Positions 26,082-36,024 of a stretch of 64,000 nucleotides of DNA are shown here, piece after piece. Numbering within the stretch: position 1 is the stretch's first letter; each line of letters starts with the position of its first letter. Under the pieces are notes generated by a model that saw only the letters and a program-made list of their open reading frames with translations, was not told where the DNA came from and did not search any database. The DNA is from Actinomadura mexicana (GTDB taxonomy: Bacteria; Actinomycetota; Actinomycetes; Streptosporangiales; Streptosporangiaceae). Made by a program: the position numbers and the translations under genes. Location of the stretch: NCBI RefSeq assembly GCF_900188105.1, contig NZ_FZNP01000005.1:248001-312000 (forward strand), in the 5' to 3' direction.

Positions 26082-27344
26082 ATGCGAAGCGGTGACCCCG
26101 GCGAGCGGCCCCATGGGGACGACCTGACCGACGAGGCGACCTACGAGCACGTCCGATTCCCGTCCCGGAGGGGACTGCTGCGGCTGTCGGCAGGGGCCGG
26201 GCTGACCGCCGGCCTCTCCGCGGCCCTCGGCCCGCCGCCCGCGGCCGCCGCGACCGGCATCGTGAAGCCGCTGCCCCCCGAGCTGTTCATCCCGCAGGGC
26301 ACGAACGCCGAGATGCGGTGGGAGGCCATGCGCGGGCAGGGGTACCTCACTCCCGCCGACCGGTTCTTCGTCCGCAACCATGTCGCCACGCCGCTCGTCG
26401 ACGCGCGCACCTGGCGGCTGAGGCTGTGGGGCACGGGCCTGCGCGGCGCGCCCACCGAGGACCGTCCCGTCGAGTTCACCTACGAGGACCTCCTCCGGCT
26501 CCCGGCGGAGGAGGTCACCGCGTTCATCGAGTGCACGGGCAACGCGCGCGGGTTCTACACCTCCCAGCAGGGCCAGGAGGTGTCGGGGACGCCCTGGCGG
26601 CTGGGCGCGGTCGGCGTGGCCCGCTGGCGCGGCGTCCGCCTGGCGACCGTCCTGCGTCGCGCAGGTGTCACCCCTGAGGCCGTGGACATCATGCCGCGCG
26701 GGCTGGACGCTGAGTTCGTGGACAAGGGCGAGAACCTCGGCCGCGTGCGGCGGCCCCTTCCGATCGCGAAGGCCATGAAGGACGCGCTCCTCGCCTACGG
26801 GATGAACGGCGCTCCCCTGCCGCCCGACCACGGCCATCCGGTGCGCCTGGTCGTGCCCTCGTGGGCGGGCATCGCGTCCATCAAGTGGCTGGGAGACATC
26901 CAGGTGGCCGACGAGCCGCTCTTCTCACCGTGGAACACCCGCTACTACCGGCTCTTCGGGCCCGGCCACCCCGAGGAGGGGTCGGCGCCCCTGACCCGCA
27001 TGAACGTCAAGTCCGCCTTCGAGCTGCCCTGGGACGCCTCGCTGCCCGCGCGCCCGCACGTCCTGCACGGCCGGTCCTGGTCGGGCAACGGCCGGATCCG
27101 GCACACTGAGGTCAGCGTGGACGGCGGACGGACGTGGCGCCGCGCCCGCCTGCGGGACCGCCACCCCGGTCCCCGCGGATGGGTCCGCTGGGAGCTGCCG
27201 TGGCGTCCCGGACGGCCGGGCCGGTACGAGCTCCTGGCCCGCGCGACCGACGAGACCGGCGCCACCCAGCCCGCGACCGCCCCCTACAACACGCTCGGCT
27301 ATCTCTTCGGCGCCGTCGTACGGCACCCGGTCACCATCACCTGA
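26082..27344 (+). CDS. Tat-exported sulfite oxidase family molybdopterin enzyme
   Basis: This 420-residue protein has a twin-arginine signal (SRRGLLRLS, RR at 29-30) followed by a hydrophobic stretch and an AAAA-type cleavage region near residue 57, so it should work outside the membrane. The molybdopterin domain carries ADRFFVRNH near residue 92 and the Mo-ligand cysteine C151 in FIECTGNARGFY. It continues with DHGHPVRLVVPSWAGIASIKWL, where the Arg and Lys for substrate binding lie. A dimerisation domain ends the protein. It likely oxidises sulfite to sulfate or a related substrate. No haem domain is present. It is first in a unit with the selenium-binding protein gene 10 bp downstream. Confidence 0.9.
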   Translation: MRSGDPGERPHGDDLTDEATYEHVRFPSRRGLLRLSAGAGLTAGLSAALGPPPAAAATGIVKPLPPELFIPQGTNAEMRWEAMRGQGYLTPADRFFVRNHVATPLVDARTWRLRLWGTGLRGAPTEDRPVEFTYEDLLRLPAEEVTAFIECTGNARGFYTSQQGQEVSGTPWRLGAVGVARWRGVRLATVLRRAGVTPEAVDIMPRGLDAEFVDKGENLGRVRRPLPIAKAMKDALLAYGMNGAPLPPDHGHPVRLVVPSWAGIASIKWLGDIQVADEPLFSPWNTRYYRLFGPGHPEEGSAPLTRMNVKSAFELPWDASLPARPHVLHGRSWSGNGRIRHTEVSVDGGRTWRRARLRDRHPGPRGWVRWELPWRPGRPGRYELLARATDETGATQPATAPYNTLGYLFGAVVRHPVTIT

Positions 27345-27354
27345 AAGGGCCCCC

Positions 27355-28755
27355 ATGCCGCTGTGGAAGCCAGACCCGACGTTCTACGCGTCCCCGCGCG
27401 AAGCCGCCTCCGCGCCGCCGGAGAAGCTCGCCTACGTCGCGGCGTTCGACCGGGCGGCGGAGAAGGCGGACGCGATCGCGGTGCTCGACGTGGACCCCGG
27501 CTCCGCCTCCTACGGCTCCGTGGTGGGATGGACCGAGCTGCCCTATGTCGGCGACGAGCTGCACCACTTCGGATGGAACGCGTGCAGCAGCGCCCTGTGC
27601 CCCGGCTCCCCGCACCCGCACGTCGAGCGCCGGTACCTGATCGTCCCGGGGCTGCGGTCGTCGCGGGTGTACGTCATCGACACCAAGGACGACCCGGCCG
27701 CCCCGAAGATCGTCAAGACGCTGGAGCCGGACGAGCTGGCCAAGCGCGCCGGGTACTCGCGCCCGCACACCGTCCACTGCGGGCCGGAGGGCCTCTACCT
27801 GACGGCCCTCGGCGGGGCGAACGGCGAGGACGGCCCGGGCGGGATCGCGCTGCTCGACCACACCTCGTTCGAGGTGCTCGGGCGCTGGGAGGTCGACCGG
27901 GGCCCGCAGCACTTCGCCTACGACGCCTGGTGGCACATCGCGCACGACGTGCTCGTCGCGTCCGAGTGGGGCACACCGTCCATGATCGAGGACGGTGTCG
28001 TCGGCGAGCTGCTGCTCGGCCGCAAGTACGGTCACTCGCTGAACTTCTTCGACCTGCGCAAGCGCAAGCACGTCCAGACGGTCGACCTCGGGGACGAGCA
28101 CCAGATGGTCCTGGAGCTGCGTCCCGCGCACGACCCGACGAAGCTGTACGGGTTCGCGGGCGTGGTCGTCAGCGTCGAGGACCTGTCGGCGTCGGTGTGG
28201 GTCTGGCACCGCGACGGCGACCGGTGGGCCGCGACGAAGGTGATCACGATCCCCGCCGAGCCGGCCGACCCGGACGCCCTGCCGCCCGTCATCCGGCCGT
28301 TCGGAGCCGTGCCCCCGCTCGTGACGGACATCGACCTGTCCGTGGACGACCAGTGGCTGTACGTCTCGTGCTGGGGCACCGGCGAGCTGAAGCGCTACGA
28401 CGTCGGCGACCCGTTCCACCCGGTCGAGGCGGGCTCGGTGCGCATCGGCGGCATCGTCGGCCGGACCCCGCACCCCGCCGACCCCGGACGCCCCCTCGCG
28501 GGCGGGCCGCAGATGGTGGAGGTCAGCCGCGACGGCAAGCGCGTCTACGTCACCAACTCGCTCTACGGCTCCTGGGACGACCAGTTCTACCCCGACGGCG
28601 TCGGCGCGTGGATGGCCAAACTGGACTCCACCCCGGACGGCTTCTCGTTCGACGAGCGGTTCTTCCCCAACGGCGAGGACTTCCGCGGCCGCCGCCCGCA
28701 CCAGACGCGCCTCCAGGGCGGCGACGCCTCCTCGGACTCCTACTGCTATCCGTGA
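27355..28755 (+). CDS. selenium-binding protein SBP56 family / methanethiol oxidase
   Basis: This 466-residue protein matches the SBP56 family along its length: LHHFGWNACSSALC near residue 66 (the conserved copper/selenium-site cysteine region), HPHVERRYLIVPGLRSSRVY, YSRPHTVHCGPEGLYLTALG, GPQHFAYDAWWH, YGHSLNFFDLRKRKHVQ, and DIDLSVDDQWLYVSCWGTGE. Bacterial members studied (MtoX) are copper enzymes that convert methanethiol to formaldehyde, sulfide and peroxide. No signal peptide is seen here. It has a GAAAGGG ribosome binding site, follows a sulfite oxidase, and overlaps the next membrane gene by GTGA, suggesting a sulfur oxidation operon. Confidence 0.9.
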   Translation: MPLWKPDPTFYASPREAASAPPEKLAYVAAFDRAAEKADAIAVLDVDPGSASYGSVVGWTELPYVGDELHHFGWNACSSALCPGSPHPHVERRYLIVPGLRSSRVYVIDTKDDPAAPKIVKTLEPDELAKRAGYSRPHTVHCGPEGLYLTALGGANGEDGPGGIALLDHTSFEVLGRWEVDRGPQHFAYDAWWHIAHDVLVASEWGTPSMIEDGVVGELLLGRKYGHSLNFFDLRKRKHVQTVDLGDEHQMVLELRPAHDPTKLYGFAGVVVSVEDLSASVWVWHRDGDRWAATKVITIPAEPADPDALPPVIRPFGAVPPLVTDIDLSVDDQWLYVSCWGTGELKRYDVGDPFHPVEAGSVRIGGIVGRTPHPADPGRPLAGGPQMVEVSRDGKRVYVTNSLYGSWDDQFYPDGVGAWMAKLDSTPDGFSFDERFFPNGEDFRGRRPHQTRLQGGDASSDSYCYP

Positions 28756-29390
28756 ACGACGGATCGCTCGCCGCACTCGTCGCGCTCGGCGCGTTCCACG
28801 GCCTCAACCCGGCCATGGGATGGCTGTTCGCCGTGGCCCGCGGACTCCAGGAGCGCAGCCGCTCCCTCGTGCTGCAGTCGCTCCCGGCCATCGCCGCGGG
28901 CCACGCCGCCTCCGTCGGCGCCGTCGCCGTCCTGGTCGCCCTCACCCGCTCCGTCGTCGCGACCCGCGCGGTCGCGATCGGCGGCGGGGCCGTGCTCGTC
29001 GGGTTCGGCCTGTGGCGGCTGCTGTCGCGGCGGCACTTCCGGTGGGTCGGCATGCGGATCTCGCTGTGGCAGCTCGCCGGCTGGTCGTTCCTGATGTCGT
29101 CGGTGCACGGCGCGGGCCTGATGCTGCTGCCCGTGCTCACCGCCTCCGGGACGGCCCCGGCGGGCCACGACCACGGTTTGGCGTCGTCCTCCGGCAGCGC
29201 CCTGTCGACCGGGGTGTTCGTCACCGCCGTGCACACCCTGTCGATGTTCGCCGTGGCCGGCGTGATCGCCGTGCTCGTCTACGAGGTCGTCGGCCTGGCC
29301 GTCCTGCGCCGCGCCTGGTTCGACCTCGACCGCCTCTGGGCCGTCGCCCTCATAGGAGCCGGCACCATCACCGCCTTCACCGCCTGGTGA
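28752..29390 (+). CDS. small integral membrane protein, NicO/ArcD-annotated type, coupled to SBP56
   Basis: This 212-residue protein has about six hydrophobic helices. It starts VNDGSLAALVALGAFHGLNPAMGWLF; GAFHGLNPAMGW is distinctive and resembles the first helix motif of NicO/RcnA-like metal transporters (HxxxP type). A short HDHG segment sits in a loop near residue 139, which could bind metal. It starts with GTG inside the SBP56 stop (GTGA), so it is translationally coupled. Copper supply to SBP56 or product export are possible roles; neither is shown. Relatives are often labelled arginine/ornithine antiporter without proof. Confidence 0.65.
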   Translation: MNDGSLAALVALGAFHGLNPAMGWLFAVARGLQERSRSLVLQSLPAIAAGHAASVGAVAVLVALTRSVVATRAVAIGGGAVLVGFGLWRLLSRRHFRWVGMRISLWQLAGWSFLMSSVHGAGLMLLPVLTASGTAPAGHDHGLASSSGSALSTGVFVTAVHTLSMFAVAGVIAVLVYEVVGLAVLRRAWFDLDRLWAVALIGAGTITAFTAW

Positions 29391-29425
29391 CCCCCGGGCA
29401 CGGTCCGGGCGGGCAGGCGACGGCG

Positions 29426-29872
29426 TCAGGCGGGGTCGGGCGCTTCGCCCCGGGTGTGGAGGAGGGCGCGGAGTTCGGCGAGCTGGTGGGCGGCGCGGGC
29501 CTTCTCGGCGCCGTTGATGCCCATGGCGGGGAGGGAGGTGCCGTCGGCCAGGTCGAGGGTGGGCCACGGGTCGCCCGTCGTCATGGAGACGTCGACGACC
29601 TCGGGCCATTCGAGGCGGCGGGTGCGGAAGGCGTTGACGACCGTGAGACCGGACTCGTCGGCGCCGACGCGGCAGCGGGCCAGCATGTGCAGGACCCAGG
29701 CGACCACCGCACCGAAGGCGACCATCAGGACACGGTCGAACATCTTGAACTGCGGCGCCACCACCACGGCGAGCGCGACCATGCCGAGCACGATCACGCC
29801 CGCCGTGGTGTAGGCGACGAGCCGGGTGGTGCGGGGGCGCCACACCGCCGGCAGGGCCGGGACGTCAGTCAA
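29426..29872 (-). CDS. bacterial PH domain-containing membrane protein
   Basis: This 148-residue protein has two N-terminal transmembrane helices (about 20-40 and 47-65), then a PH-like domain recognisable from RCRVGADESGLTVVNAFRTRRLEWPEVVDVSM and the strand LDLADGTSLPAMGI. Such small proteins are very common in actinomycetes, often right after hisG as here; function is unknown. It overlaps hisG by 8 nt and is the last gene of the riboflavin/histidine unit. It converges on the membrane gene ending at 29390 with a 35-bp gap. Confidence 0.8.
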   Translation of the reverse strand: MTDVPALPAVWRPRTTRLVAYTTAGVIVLGMVALAVVVAPQFKMFDRVLMVAFGAVVAWVLHMLARCRVGADESGLTVVNAFRTRRLEWPEVVDVSMTTGDPWPTLDLADGTSLPAMGINGAEKARAAHQLAELRALLHTRGEAPDPA

Positions 29873-30755
29873 CGATCTTCGCGATGGGGATCTCGAGGAT
29901 GTCGTGGGCGCCCGCCGCCTTCAGCGCCGGGATCAGCGTGTTGACGCCGCGCTTGGCGACCACCGACTCCACGGCGTTGGACTCGCCGCCGGCGAGCGAG
30001 GTGACCGTGGGCGAGGACATCGCGGGCATGATGTCCAGGACCTTCTGCAGGTCGCCGTGCGCGACGTTCAGCTTCAGCAGCACCTTGCCGCGGGCGCGGA
30101 TCACGCCCTGCAGCAGCAGGGAGATGTCCTCCATCGCGGCGCGCTTCTCGGCGTCCTCGTAGGCCTCGCGGTTCGCGACCAGCTCGGTGTAGCTGGTCAG
30201 GAGCGTGTCGAGGATGCGCAGGCCGTTCTTGCGCAGCGACGAGCCCGTCTCGGTGAGGTCGACGATCACGTCGACGATGTCGGGCACCTTCGCCTCGGTC
30301 GCGCCGTAGGACGGGACGACCGTGGCCTTGACGCCGTGCCTGTCGAGGTACCGCTTGGTCATCGCCGGGAACTCGGTGGAGATCCGCACGCCCTCCGGCA
30401 GGTCCGCCACCGTCCGCCAGGGCGCGCCGTCCGGCACCGCCATGATCACGCGGACCGGGTTGGAGGTCGCCTTGGAGTACTTCAGCTCGCCGAGGCTGAC
30501 GACCTCGGCGTCGGTCTCGGTGATCCAGTCGCGGCCGGTGATGCCGAGGTCGAACAGGCCCTGTTCGAGGTAGGTCGGGATCTCCTGCGGCCGCAGGACC
30601 CGGACGCGGTCGATGCGGGGGTCGTCGATGGAGGCGCGGTAGTCGCGGTCCGAGGCGCGCTGGACGGTGAGGTCGGCGGCGTCGAACAGCTGCATGGTCG
30701 CCTTCTCCAGCGACCCCTTGGGCAGAACGAGTGACAGCACGGATGAGCCTTTCAT
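29865..30755 (-). CDS. hisG: ATP phosphoribosyltransferase, long form
   Basis: This first enzyme of histidine synthesis joins ATP and PRPP and is feedback-inhibited by histidine. At 296 residues it is the long form. The catalytic part starts LSLVLPKGSLEKATMQLF; GLFDLGITGRDW and DIVDVIVDLTETGSSLRKNG are visible, followed by the C-terminal regulatory domain (LKLNVAHGDLQKVLDIMPAM to the end). I use the ATG at 30755 (MKGSSVLS), which keeps the extra N-terminus short. In many actinomycetes hisE lies between ribH and hisG; here only 50 bp separate the two genes and hisE is absent. Confidence 0.93.
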   Translation of the reverse strand: MKGSSVLSLVLPKGSLEKATMQLFDAADLTVQRASDRDYRASIDDPRIDRVRVLRPQEIPTYLEQGLFDLGITGRDWITETDAEVVSLGELKYSKATSNPVRVIMAVPDGAPWRTVADLPEGVRISTEFPAMTKRYLDRHGVKATVVPSYGATEAKVPDIVDVIVDLTETGSSLRKNGLRILDTLLTSYTELVANREAYEDAEKRAAMEDISLLLQGVIRARGKVLLKLNVAHGDLQKVLDIMPAMSSPTVTSLAGGESNAVESVVAKRGVNTLIPALKAAGAHDILEIPIAKIVD

Positions 30756-30805
30756 GACGATGGGTACGGATACCGGGACGTTCGGGAGCTCTGGCGCTCC
30801 CCCGC

Positions 30806-32615
<1,810 letters not shown>

Positions 32616-32619
<4 letters not shown>

Positions 32620-33257
32620 GCGGTCACCGCCTTTTGCGTGGAGTTGCGCCCGGCCCGGGACTCCCGGAGCCAGTTCCTGAACCCGACCATCACCATCACG
32701 AAGAAGATCCCGTAGACCGCGCCGGAGACGTACAGCCCGGACTTGAGCGCCAGCGGCACCCCGACCAGGTCGACCAGCACCCAGACGATCCAGAAGTCGA
32801 CGAGCGCGCGGCTCTGCGCGAAGGTCGCGACCGCGCTGCCGACGAAGATGTAGGCGTTCGCCCACGGCGACCAGGCGACCTTCAGCCAGTCGAGGTGCAC
32901 GAACAGTTCGGCGACCACGGCCGTGCCGACCACGAGGGCGCCGAGCAGCACGGCGCGCTCCTTGAGCGTCGCCTGCCGGACGACCAGCCCGTCGGACTCG
33001 TGCCGTCCACGGGTCCACATGAACCACCCGTAGAGGGCGAGCCCGCAGAACAGGATCTGCTTGAGCGCGTTCCCCGGGACGTGCGCGTGCAGCGAGGCCG
33101 CGAGCAGCAGGAGGGCGCCGACCAGTTGCACCGGCCAGGTCCAGAGGGTCTTGCGCATGGCGAGCCAGACCACGGCGAGCGACAGGACGTTGCCGGCGAG
33201 ATCGGTCCACAGGATGTGCTCGCCGAAGACCTCGAAACCCGCGCCGAGCCAGCTCAC
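32616..33257 (-). CDS. PnuC-family transporter, probably riboflavin (RibM/PnuX type)
   Basis: This 213-residue membrane protein has about seven transmembrane helices and PnuC-family blocks: [63 protein letters not shown] and [20 protein letters not shown]. PnuC itself imports nicotinamide riboside, but members encoded within riboflavin operons under FMN riboswitches (PnuX/RibM of corynebacteria and streptomycetes) carry riboflavin. It lies between ribE and ribBA under such a riboswitch, so the flavin role is favoured. GTG 33257 overlaps the ribE stop (GTGA) and its end overlaps ribBA. Confidence 0.88.
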
Positions 33258-33847
33258 GACCGGTCTCCCAGCATGCGCTCGACGTACTTGGCGACGACGT
33301 CGACCTCGAGGTTCACCGGGTCGCCGGGCCGCTTGTGACCGAGGGTGGTCAGCGCGAGCGTCGTCGGGATGAGGGCGACGCTGAACCGGTCGGCGCCCGC
33401 CTCGACGACGGTCAGGCTGATCCCGTCCACGGTGATCGAGCCCTTGTCGACCAGGTAGCGGCTCAGGTCGGCGGGAAGGGACACCGTCACCACGTCCCAC
33501 CGCTCCCCCGGCTCGCGGGAGATGATCGCGCCGACGCCGTCGACGTGGCCCTGGACGAGGTGGCCGCCGAGCCGGTCCGACAGCCGCACGGGACGTTCAA
33601 GGTTGACCTTGGAGCCCGGCTCCAGCACGCCCAGGCTGGACTTGTCGAGCGTCTCCTTGATGACGTCGGCGGTGAAGACCCCGTCCTCGACGTCCACCAC
33701 GGTGAGGCAGACGCCGTTGACGGCGATCGACGCGCCGTGCACGGCGTCCTGGACGACCAGCGGCCCGCGGACCGCGAGCGCGACCGAGTCCCCCTGGGGT
33801 TCGATCGCCACGATCTCGCCGAGCTCCTCGACGATGCCGGTGAACAT
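33254..33847 (-). CDS. ribE: riboflavin synthase, alpha subunit
   Basis: This 197-residue enzyme dismutates two lumazine molecules to riboflavin. Two lumazine-binding repeats are seen: [16 protein letters not shown] with [13 protein letters not shown] in the first, and [15 protein letters not shown] with [15 protein letters not shown] in the second. GGAGG lies 8 nt upstream of ATG 33847. It is the first gene after the FMN riboswitch and couples to the transporter gene. The operon has ribE, ribM-like, ribBA and ribH but no ribD, which must lie elsewhere. Confidence 0.95.
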   Translation of the reverse strand: MFTGIVEELGEIVAIEPQGDSVALAVRGPLVVQDAVHGASIAVNGVCLTVVDVEDGVFTADVIKETLDKSSLGVLEPGSKVNLERPVRLSDRLGGHLVQGHVDGVGAIISREPGERWDVVTVSLPADLSRYLVDKGSITVDGISLTVVEAGADRFSVALIPTTLALTTLGHKRPGDPVNLEVDVVAKYVERMLGDRS

Positions 33848-33897
33848 CTCCCGGGCCTCCTAGATCAGTGGCTCCGGGGGACGTACGTGCGTCCGAA

Positions 33898-33919
33898 TAC
33901 ACCCCTGGCCAGGGGTGTA
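33898..33919 (-). promoter_or_regulatory. perfect 22-bp palindrome, likely expression platform of the FMN riboswitch
   Basis: The half-site TACACCCCTGG is followed at once by its exact reverse complement. It lies directly 3' of the aptamer P1 stem on the minus strand and 51 nt before ribE. A second small hairpin (GGACG, 6-nt loop, CGTCC; 33880-33895) sits between it and the ribosome binding site. One or both probably switch with P1 to stop transcription or hide the ribosome site when FMN binds. The mode is not determined. Confidence 0.6.
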
Positions 33920-33921
33920 CC

Positions 33922-34049
33922 GCGCGCTGCCTCCCATCCGGACTTTCACCGTCGGTCCCGGAGTTCCACCGGGTCAACCGGCCGATGGGTTCGGCCGGGT
34001 CGCGGACTGTCACCGCCGGTTCGGAATTTCACCGACCCCGGAGCACGCG
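33922..34049 (-). ncRNA. FMN riboswitch (RFN element)
   Basis: On the minus strand the conserved RFN blocks follow in order: GGTCGGTGAAATTCCGAACC, GGCGGTGACAGTCC, GGTGGAACTCCGGGACC, GACGGTGAAAGTCC and GGATGGGAGGCAGCGCG. These flank the usual variable helix GGCCGAACCCATCGGCC. The CGCGT/GCGCG ends form P1. This is a complete FMN-binding aptamer that lowers expression of the riboflavin operon downstream (ribE to at least ribH). Upstream, 34050-34199 holds the promoter region and the end of the kinase gene's transcript; I see no gene there. Confidence 0.95.
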
Positions 34050-34199
34050 TTCATGCTTTGCCAACCAGTGTGCCACGCATTCCCTTCCGCGCCCGTGTGG
34101 CCATCGCCACAGCACCACCGATCCCCTTCGCCTACCCCGGCGCCGGGCCTGGGGTGACCGCTTTCCCGCCCGCCCCAGCGGCGCGCCGGTCCCCAGGGG

Positions 34200-35744
34200 T
34201 CAGTCCTCGTACTCGCGGAGCTTCGCGAGGTAGGCGTCCACCTCACGGACCTCCGGTGAGCTTTCGCCGTACCGCAGGACGATCGCCGGCCGCAGTTCCT
34301 CGAACGTCGTCATGGCCTCACGGACGCGGCCGCCTCTCGCATGCAGGACTCCCACCTGCTTCCGCATGTCCTCGGCCCGCCCGTCCTCGGGGCCCGCGGG
34401 CACCCAGTGCGAGAGGAGATCGGCGAACGAGGCGAGGGCCGTGGTGTCCTCGCCAAGGGCTGCGCGGCAGGTCGCCATGTAGTACCGACAGTCGAGGACG
34501 GCGCGGCCCATCTCGCCGTACGTGGCCAGGAACGTCGGTTCCGCCGCCTCGAACTCGGCGAGCGCCCGGCGGTGCGAATCGGCGAGGAACAGCACGTTCG
34601 CGAGGCCGAAGCGCACCTCGGCGGCCAGCAGCGCGTCGTGGCCCGACCGTCCGATGGCAGCGGTGAGCACGTCCACCGCCTGGGAGAACTGATCGTTGGC
34701 GACGAGGCGCTGCGCCTCCTCCATAGCGCGGTCCGCCTCGTCCGCCGTCAGCGGGCGGACATCTCGCGACGGGGCCGGGGAGGGCGCCACCCGCTTCCGG
34801 GGCGCGGCAGCCATCGGACGAACGAACGGCAGCGCAGGGTCGAGGTCGTCCCTGGAAGCACCGTCTCCGCCTTCACGGGCGTACGGAAGGAGCACCTCGT
34901 ACACGGCGGCGGCGTCCGGCCGCTTCTCCGGTGGCTTGGCCAGCATGGCGCTCACGAGCCGGACGATGGGCGGCGGCACTCCCGGGCGGAGGTCGCTGAC
35001 CGGCGTGGCCGAAGCGTGCACATGCTGGTGCAGCACCGACTGGGTGGGCGTTTCCTCGAACGGGAGCCTGCCGGTCAGGAGTTCGTGCAGCACGCAGCCC
35101 AGCGAGTAGATGTCCGCGGGCGGCCCGACCCCGTTGGAGAGGCATTGCTCGGGCGACATATAAGGCGGCGTGCCGACCGTCTGCCCGGCCAGCGTGAGCT
35201 CCGGAACGGCGCCACCGCCCAAAAGCCTCGCGATGCCGAAGTCGAGGACCTTCACGATCCCGCCGGGCGTGATGTACACGTTGCGCGGCTTGATGTCGCG
35301 ATGGACGACGGAGACGCGGTGAACCTCCACCAGCGTCGCGGCGATCTGCGCGCCGATGGCGGCGGCCCAGGCGACGGAGGGCGGATAGTCCTGATCTTCG
35401 TGTGCGCTGATCTCGTCGGCCAGCTCGGCTCCGGCCAGCAGCTGCATCACGACGTACAGCTCTCCGGTATCCGGTTCCTGCCCCGCATCGTGGACGGCCG
35501 GGATGCCGAGAGAGTCGAGCGCCGCCGTGGTGCGCACCTCCCGCAGGAACCGCAGCCGGGCGATCTCCTGGTCCTCCAGCAGGGCGCTGCCGGACGGGCT
35601 CGGCTGCTTCATCAGCTTGACCGCGACACGCCTGTCCAGAACCGTGTCGTATCCGGCCCAGACCTCCCCCATACCGCCCTGGCCGAGCGGCTTGTCCAGC
35701 CGGTATCGACCGGCGATCACCCGTCCCCAAGCGGCATCGGTCAT
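34200..35744 (-). CDS. serine/threonine protein kinase with C-terminal TPR-like region
   Basis: This 514-residue kinase of the Hanks/PknB type has the glycine loop GQGGMGEVW at 21-29, the ATP-binding K43 in VAVKLMK, catalytic HRDIKPRN (D150) and DFG at 168-170. GTPPYMSPEQ is the activation-loop end. No transmembrane segment or PASTA repeat is seen, so it is cytosolic. Residues about 330-514 are helical and tetratricopeptide-like (ADEADRAMEEAQRLVANDQF onward), a likely protein-interaction part. The ATG at 35744 has no Shine-Dalgarno. A cluster of GTCAA/TTGAC half-sites lies directly upstream. The substrate is unknown; the small HTH gene upstream may be linked. Confidence 0.92.
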   Translation of the reverse strand: MTDAAWGRVIAGRYRLDKPLGQGGMGEVWAGYDTVLDRRVAVKLMKQPSPSGSALLEDQEIARLRFLREVRTTAALDSLGIPAVHDAGQEPDTGELYVVMQLLAGAELADEISAHEDQDYPPSVAWAAAIGAQIAATLVEVHRVSVVHRDIKPRNVYITPGGIVKVLDFGIARLLGGGAVPELTLAGQTVGTPPYMSPEQCLSNGVGPPADIYSLGCVLHELLTGRLPFEETPTQSVLHQHVHASATPVSDLRPGVPPPIVRLVSAMLAKPPEKRPDAAAVYEVLLPYAREGGDGASRDDLDPALPFVRPMAAAPRKRVAPSPAPSRDVRPLTADEADRAMEEAQRLVANDQFSQAVDVLTAAIGRSGHDALLAAEVRFGLANVLFLADSHRRALAEFEAAEPTFLATYGEMGRAVLDCRYYMATCRAALGEDTTALASFADLLSHWVPAGPEDGRAEDMRKQVGVLHARGGRVREAMTTFEELRPAIVLRYGESSPEVREVDAYLAKLREYED

Positions 35745-35748
35745 AGCA

Positions 35749-35772
35749 GTCAAGCTTGACAGTTGCCGTCAA
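35749..35772. promoter_or_regulatory. three GTCAA/TTGAC half-sites upstream of the kinase gene
   Basis: GTCAAGCTTGAC (35749-35760) is a perfect 12-bp palindrome. A further GTCAA at 35768-35772 makes a second inverted pair with the middle TTGAC. The set begins 4 bp upstream of the ATG, so a bound protein would block transcription start or a leaderless message. This is a candidate operator only. Confidence 0.4.
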
Positions 35773-35820
35773 TTCTTCACAAGCAGAATGCCATCTTCGG
35801 CGGCGAAGGCCGTGGAGAAA

Positions 35821-36024
35821 TCAAACCGCCGTTCCGGGTGGTTTCGGCCGACGATGCTCGCGTTCGAGCAGTCCCATCACGTCGGAGTGGTAAAAACGCA
35901 GCCTTCCCGATGGCGTCCGCGTGTAGGGAAGGAGTCCCCTCTCGGCCCAACCGATCACCGTCGAGCGGGCCACCCTGAAGATTCTGGCGACCTCGACGGA
36001 ACTCAGCAATCCGGGATCGTCCAC
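35821..36024 (-). CDS. small excisionase/BldC-like helix-turn-helix protein
   Basis: This 67-residue protein is almost wholly a MerR-like winged HTH: LLSSVEVARIFRVARSTVIG (helix-turn-helix), then WAERGLLPYTRTPSGRLRFY (wing) and HSDVMGLLERE. This is the shape of BldC/AlpA/excisionase-type regulators. It starts with GTG at 36024 and overlaps the 3' end of the upstream, probably frameshifted, gene by 22 nt, so it is in the same operon. The kinase gene follows after 76 bp. Target genes are unknown. Confidence 0.85.
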   Translation of the reverse strand: MDDPGLLSSVEVARIFRVARSTVIGWAERGLLPYTRTPSGRLRFYHSDVMGLLEREHRRPKPPGTAV

